Shown here in pieces: positions 6,104-6,494 of a stretch of 6,494 nucleotides of DNA. This stretch comes from Flavobacterium sp. (GTDB taxonomy: Bacteria > Bacteroidota > Bacteroidia > Flavobacteriales > Flavobacteriaceae), in contig JAAURU010000217.1 in the NCBI GenBank assembly GCA_012032075.1, positions 1 to 6,494 of the forward strand, given 5' to 3'. The position numbers and the translations under genes were made by a program. The notes under the pieces were generated by a model. The model had not been told where the DNA came from and ran no database searches. It saw nothing but the letters and a program-made list of their open reading frames with translations. How positions within the stretch are numbered: position 1 is the stretch's first letter; every line of letters starts with the position of its first letter.

Positions 6104-6494
6104 ATGTACGATAATATCCCTGAATTACATAGAAAAGAAGCCGTCCAAAGTTTATTTACCACTAATACTTTTAATAAGAGTTGGACTATTTGGAAACCTG
6201 AGATTCAAAGAATACTTGGAGAAAACTTTGACGAAAATGCTCTTTTAAATTTAGGAGATTATCTAACTCAAATTTTCAGAACAACAGGAACAGCAGGACG
6301 AGGACAAGGAGAACTTTCGGGAGGTGGAGTCGCTTGGGAATCTTTAATTTGTTGGTATATTAATCTTTGTACAGTTGGTTCTCGCATTGTAGCAGTTAAA
6401 AAAATGAGTTTAGTACCTGAACCTATTCGTGACGCAATTACTGTAAACTATGGAAATTTTGGTTGTAACACGGAATCCGATATTACAATTTTAA
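6104..6494 (+). CDS. Unrecognised protein, N-terminal 130 residues; possible PD-(D/E)XK nuclease
   Basis: An open frame starts MYDNIPELHRKEAVQSLF and runs without a stop to the window edge, so the gene is 3'-truncated by the window. It has no signal peptide or membrane segment in the visible part, so a cytoplasmic protein is likely. Features: a Gly-rich stretch TGTAGRGQGELSGGG (61-75), then a helix-like AWESLICWYINL (77-88) with Glu79, and NYGNFGCNTESDITIL (115-130) with Asp126. A Glu on an early helix followed by an S/E-S-D strand is the order seen in many PD-(D/E)XK restriction-type nucleases. The decisive ExK motif would lie beyond the window, so this is a weak inference. Codons such as GCC, GTC and CGC are rather more frequent than in the neighbours, which might indicate transfer. 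The start is supported by a TAnnTTTG element 32 bp upstream. Confidence 0.8.
   Translation, partial: MYDNIPELHRKEAVQSLFTTNTFNKSWTIWKPEIQRILGENFDENALLNLGDYLTQIFRTTGTAGRGQGELSGGGVAWESLICWYINLCTVGSRIVAVKKMSLVPEPIRDAITVNYGNFGCNTESDITIL

Overview
The window looks like a chromosomal segment of a Flavobacteriaceae member (phylum Bacteroidota). The DNA is very AT-rich. Coding starts lack Shine-Dalgarno sequences, two leaders carry the Bacteroidota -7 promoter motif TAnnTTTG, and the gene content fits (alginate-export-type porin, FAS1 lipoprotein, DUF4252-like protein, tmRNA tag GENNYALAA). No single feature fixes the genus.

Layout, left to right. (1) Positions 1-1832 hold the 3' part of a nitrate/nitrite-type ABC transporter ATPase (NrtD-like), then an alginate-export-family outer-membrane porin 36 bp downstream, closed by a strong hairpin terminator. 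This probably is the distal end of a nitrate/nitrite uptake operon, with a cytoplasmic ATPase and an outer-membrane channel. (2) Positions 1922-2462 hold a small secreted DUF4252-like protein behind what looks like an ECF sigma factor promoter (GTAAC, 16 bp, CGTC), with its own terminator. (3) On the minus strand, 2482-3463 encodes a two-domain fasciclin (FAS1) lipoprotein, with a 26-bp near-palindrome in its upstream region. (4) Also on the minus strand, 3918-4310 is ssrA (tmRNA), followed by an intrinsic terminator. (5) Positions 4611-5815 encode a LYS1-like/alanine dehydrogenase-like NAD(P)-dependent oxidoreductase with a good TAnnTTTG promoter. (6) From 6104 to the right edge runs the N-terminal 130 residues of an unrecognised protein, possibly a PD-(D/E)XK nuclease.

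Two patterns cut across the genes. First, four of the six protein genes are each interrupted by one or two single-base indels, mostly in short T or A runs (about 17-20, 2029-2033, 2187-2191, 3024-3025, 5755-5760). In every case one base restores a family-like protein. This points to uncorrected sequencing errors more than to real gene decay, so these genes are described as reconstructed CDSs. Second, three arrays of degenerate 7-bp tandem repeats flank ssrA and the oxidoreductase gene (4326-4380, 4429-4498, 5821-5910).

I did not find a convincing new multi-gene system. The most open items are the cut-off right-edge gene, the heptamer arrays, the ECF-type promoter and the palindrome upstream of the fasciclin gene.
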